A stretch of DNA of 64,000 nucleotides from Gammaproteobacteria bacterium (ex Lamellibrachia satsuma) (GTDB lineage Bacteria > Pseudomonadota > Gammaproteobacteria > Chromatiales > Chromatiaceae), in the NCBI GenBank assembly GCA_019623805.1, contig CP053680.1:2148001-2212000 (forward strand), in the 5' to 3' direction. The notes beneath the pieces are model-generated. The model searched no databases, had not been told where the DNA came from, and saw nothing but the letters and a program-made list of their open reading frames with translations. Positions 61,974-64,000 of the stretch are shown here, piece by piece. The translations under genes and the position numbers were made by a program. Numbering within the stretch: the stretch's first letter is position 1; the number at the start of each line of letters is the position of its first letter.

Positions 61974-63962
61974 ATGGCTGAATTCGGTAATCCTGATGTC
62001 GTCGAAGAAGAGGTAGACATCCTCATCATCGGCGGTGGCATGGGTGCATGTGGCGCCGCTTATGAGCTTGGTCCCTGGGTCGAGGCTGCTGGTGCAGACA
62101 TCAAGATCAAGTTGGTCGACAAGGCTGCTATGGATCGCTCCGGTGCTGTTGCGCAGGGTCTCTCTGCTATCAACACCTACATCGGTGCTGAGCAGGATCC
62201 TGCAGACTACGCCCGTATGGTCTCCAACGACCTGATGGGCATCACCCGCGACGATCTGGCGTATGACCTGGGTCGTCACGTTGATGAATCCGTACATCTG
62301 TTCGAAGAGTGGGGCCTGCCCATTTGGAAAACTGATGAGAACGGCGAGCGTTTCGACGGCTCCAAAGGCATGACCCCCCTGAAAGACGGTGGCAAGCCTG
62401 TACGTTCCGGTAAGTGGCAGATCATGATCAACGGCGAATCCTACAAGTGGATCGTTGCTGAGGCTGCCAAGAAAGCACTGGGCATGGACAACATTGAAGA
62501 GCGTATCTTCGTTGTCAAGCTGGTTAACGACAAGAACGACAAGAACCGCGTTGCCGGTGCTGTTGGTTTCTCTGTTCGTGAAGACAAGGTTGTAGTCTAC
62601 AAGTTCAAGGCCTGCCTGCTGGTTGCCGGTGGTTGTGTGAACATCTTCCGTCCCCGTTCTGTGGGTGAGGGTCAGGGCCGTGCCTGGTACCCCGTATGGA
62701 ACGCTGGTTCCACCTACACCATGGCTGCTGAGGCTGGTGCCGAGCTGACCCTGATGGAAAATCGCTTCGTACCTACCCGCTTCAAAGACGGTTACGGTCC
62801 TGTTGGCGCATGGTTCCTGCTGTTCAAATCACAGGCTACCAACGCCTTTGGTGAGACCTACATGACCCGCAACAAGGAGATGTTGAACGACTATCCTCCT
62901 TATGGTCAGGCCGCAGTTCCTGCTTCCTGCCTGCGTAACCACCTGATGCTCAAAGAGATGAAGGAAGGTCGCGGTCCCATCTGGATGGACACCGTTACCG
63001 CCCTTGCCAACCTGCGTGAGACTCTGTCTCCTCGTGAGGTTAAGCATCTGGAAGCCGAGGCATGGGAAGACTTCCTCGACATGTGTATCGGCCAGTGCGG
63101 TATCTGGGCTGGTGAGAACATCGAGCCAGAGAAGAAGAACTCTGAGCTGATGCCCACCGAACCCTACCTGCTGGGTTCTCACTCCGGTTGCTGCGGTATC
63201 TGGGTTTCTGGTCCTGATGATGTTGGCGCGCCGACTGAAGAAGGTCTGGGCGAAGGTATTCCCGAGCATCTGCCTTCCGGCTGGAACTGGGGCTACCGTG
63301 GTATGACCACCGTAACCGGTCTGTTTACAGCGGCTGACGGTGTTGGCGCTTCTGGTCACAAGTTCTCCTCCGGCTCTCACGCTGAAGGTCGCATGTGCGC
63401 CAAGTCCATGGTCAAGTTCGTCATGGACAACAAGGATTGGACGCCTGAGCTGGATACTTCGGTTGAACAGCTGGTTGAGGATATCTACCGTCCGGTTCGT
63501 AACTTCCTTGAGTTCAAGGATTACAGCACCGCGATCGATGTTAACCCCAACTACATCACTCCCAAGATGCTGCAGTTCCGTCTGCAGAAGCTAATGGATG
63601 AGTATGTTGCCGGTGTTGCTACCTACTACACCACCAACGCCAACATGCTGGAAGTTGCCGAAGGCAAGCTGAACGACCTCAAAGAGGACGCTCTGAGAAT
63701 GCGCGCCAAAGATCTCCACGAGCTGCTTCGTGCTTGGGAGAACTATCACCGCATCCTGACTGCTGAAGCTCACATGAAGCACATTCAGTTCCGCCAGGAG
63801 TCCCGTTACCCGGGCTTCTACTACCGCGCCGACAAGAACTTTGTTGACGAGGAGAACTGGCACTGCTTCGTGAACTCCGTCTACAACAAAGAAACCAAAG
63901 AGTGGACCTGCTTCAAGCGCGCCCACGTTGATCTGGTCGACAAGTCCAAGCTGTTCAAGTAA
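61974..63962 (+). CDS. aprA: Adenylylsulfate reductase alpha subunit
   Basis: 662 aa FAD flavoprotein. IIGGGMGACGAAYELG is the FAD-binding start, DRSGAVAQGLSAINTYIGAE follows the fumarate-reductase fold, and GVGASGHKFSSGSHAEGRMC with the active-site Arg region and RADKNFVDEENWHCFVNSVY near the C-terminus match AprA. It combines sulfite and AMP to give APS while passing electrons to AprB. Codon use is highly biased. The window ends 38 bases after its stop, so any downstream partner (aprM or qmo/hdr genes) is not seen. Confidence 0.97.
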   Translation: MAEFGNPDVVEEEVDILIIGGGMGACGAAYELGPWVEAAGADIKIKLVDKAAMDRSGAVAQGLSAINTYIGAEQDPADYARMVSNDLMGITRDDLAYDLGRHVDESVHLFEEWGLPIWKTDENGERFDGSKGMTPLKDGGKPVRSGKWQIMINGESYKWIVAEAAKKALGMDNIEERIFVVKLVNDKNDKNRVAGAVGFSVREDKVVVYKFKACLLVAGGCVNIFRPRSVGEGQGRAWYPVWNAGSTYTMAAEAGAELTLMENRFVPTRFKDGYGPVGAWFLLFKSQATNAFGETYMTRNKEMLNDYPPYGQAAVPASCLRNHLMLKEMKEGRGPIWMDTVTALANLRETLSPREVKHLEAEAWEDFLDMCIGQCGIWAGENIEPEKKNSELMPTEPYLLGSHSGCCGIWVSGPDDVGAPTEEGLGEGIPEHLPSGWNWGYRGMTTVTGLFTAADGVGASGHKFSSGSHAEGRMCAKSMVKFVMDNKDWTPELDTSVEQLVEDIYRPVRNFLEFKDYSTAIDVNPNYITPKMLQFRLQKLMDEYVAGVATYYTTNANMLEVAEGKLNDLKEDALRMRAKDLHELLRAWENYHRILTAEAHMKHIQFRQESRYPGFYYRADKNFVDEENWHCFVNSVYNKETKEWTCFKRAHVDLVDKSKLFK

Positions 63963-64000
63963 GTCTTACTTGATAGCCTGATGGCGTGAAAAGTCCGGGT

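Overview
The window reads as the chromosome of a free-living or symbiotic sulfur-oxidising gammaproteobacterium, something like the Sedimenticola / Thiodiazotropha-type lineages. The lineage is an inference. It rests on the dissimilatory adenylylsulfate reductase genes aprBA at the right end, two DsrE-family sulfur-trafficking proteins, the type IV pilus operon pilMNOPQ next to aroK-aroB and a DamX-like SPOR protein, and glutamate synthase gltBD. No phage, tRNA, rRNA or CRISPR array was recognised.

Layout. 1-7.6 kb: end of pilM, pilNOPQ, aroK, aroB and the SPOR-domain ATPase. 7.9-14.0 kb: gltBD. 14-23.5 kb: an M15-like peptidase, an OmpA-type lipoprotein, an orphan AAA ATPase of the exosortase-associated type, peroxiredoxin, a two-component pair, an ArsR-type regulator, slyX and small conserved genes. 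23.5-25.0 kb: an IS4-family element with an 11-bp target duplication, sitting in codon 5 of a 23S rRNA methyltransferase-like gene. 25-29.9 kb: small membrane and secreted proteins and one large unrecognised protein. 30.0-39.2 kb: the main accessory region, an AT-rich chromosomal integron with a dead integrase (minus strand), an attI-like site and a run of gene cassettes separated by attC-like palindromes. The cassettes carry an acetolactate-decarboxylase-like secreted protein, a VOC protein with a TfoX C-terminal domain, a thioesterase, DUF1801, a YdeI/OmdA-like protein, a vapBC toxin-antitoxin pair in reverse orientation, a LysE exporter and a two-TM protein. An IS1182-like element lies inside one attC and is itself split by an IS701-like element (CTAA duplication).

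39.4-47.7 kb: an HMA-like small protein with DsrE2, then polA, a diguanylate cyclase, and the porin-glnK-amt nitrogen operon. That operon lies behind a near-consensus sigma-54 promoter with NtrC sites spaced as at enterobacterial glnA. 47.9-61.1 kb: ubiK, comM, an ABC-F ATPase, DUF2939, DUF1415, a MOSC protein, pilU, glgP, a YcgL-domain gene and znuA / znuCB. 61.4-64.0 kb: aprB-aprA, with codon use typical of very highly expressed genes and a long leader holding a perfect 10-bp inverted repeat. Several families of short palindromic (REP-like) repeats and two MITE-like elements lie between the core genes.

Functionally, the core genes cover pilus assembly and retraction (pilMNOPQ, pilU), nitrogen assimilation (amt, glnK, gltBD), sulfur oxidation (aprBA, dsrE-type), zinc uptake and glycogen breakdown. 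The integron is the transferred, adaptive part of the window. Since its integrase is broken, the array is probably now frozen or served in trans.
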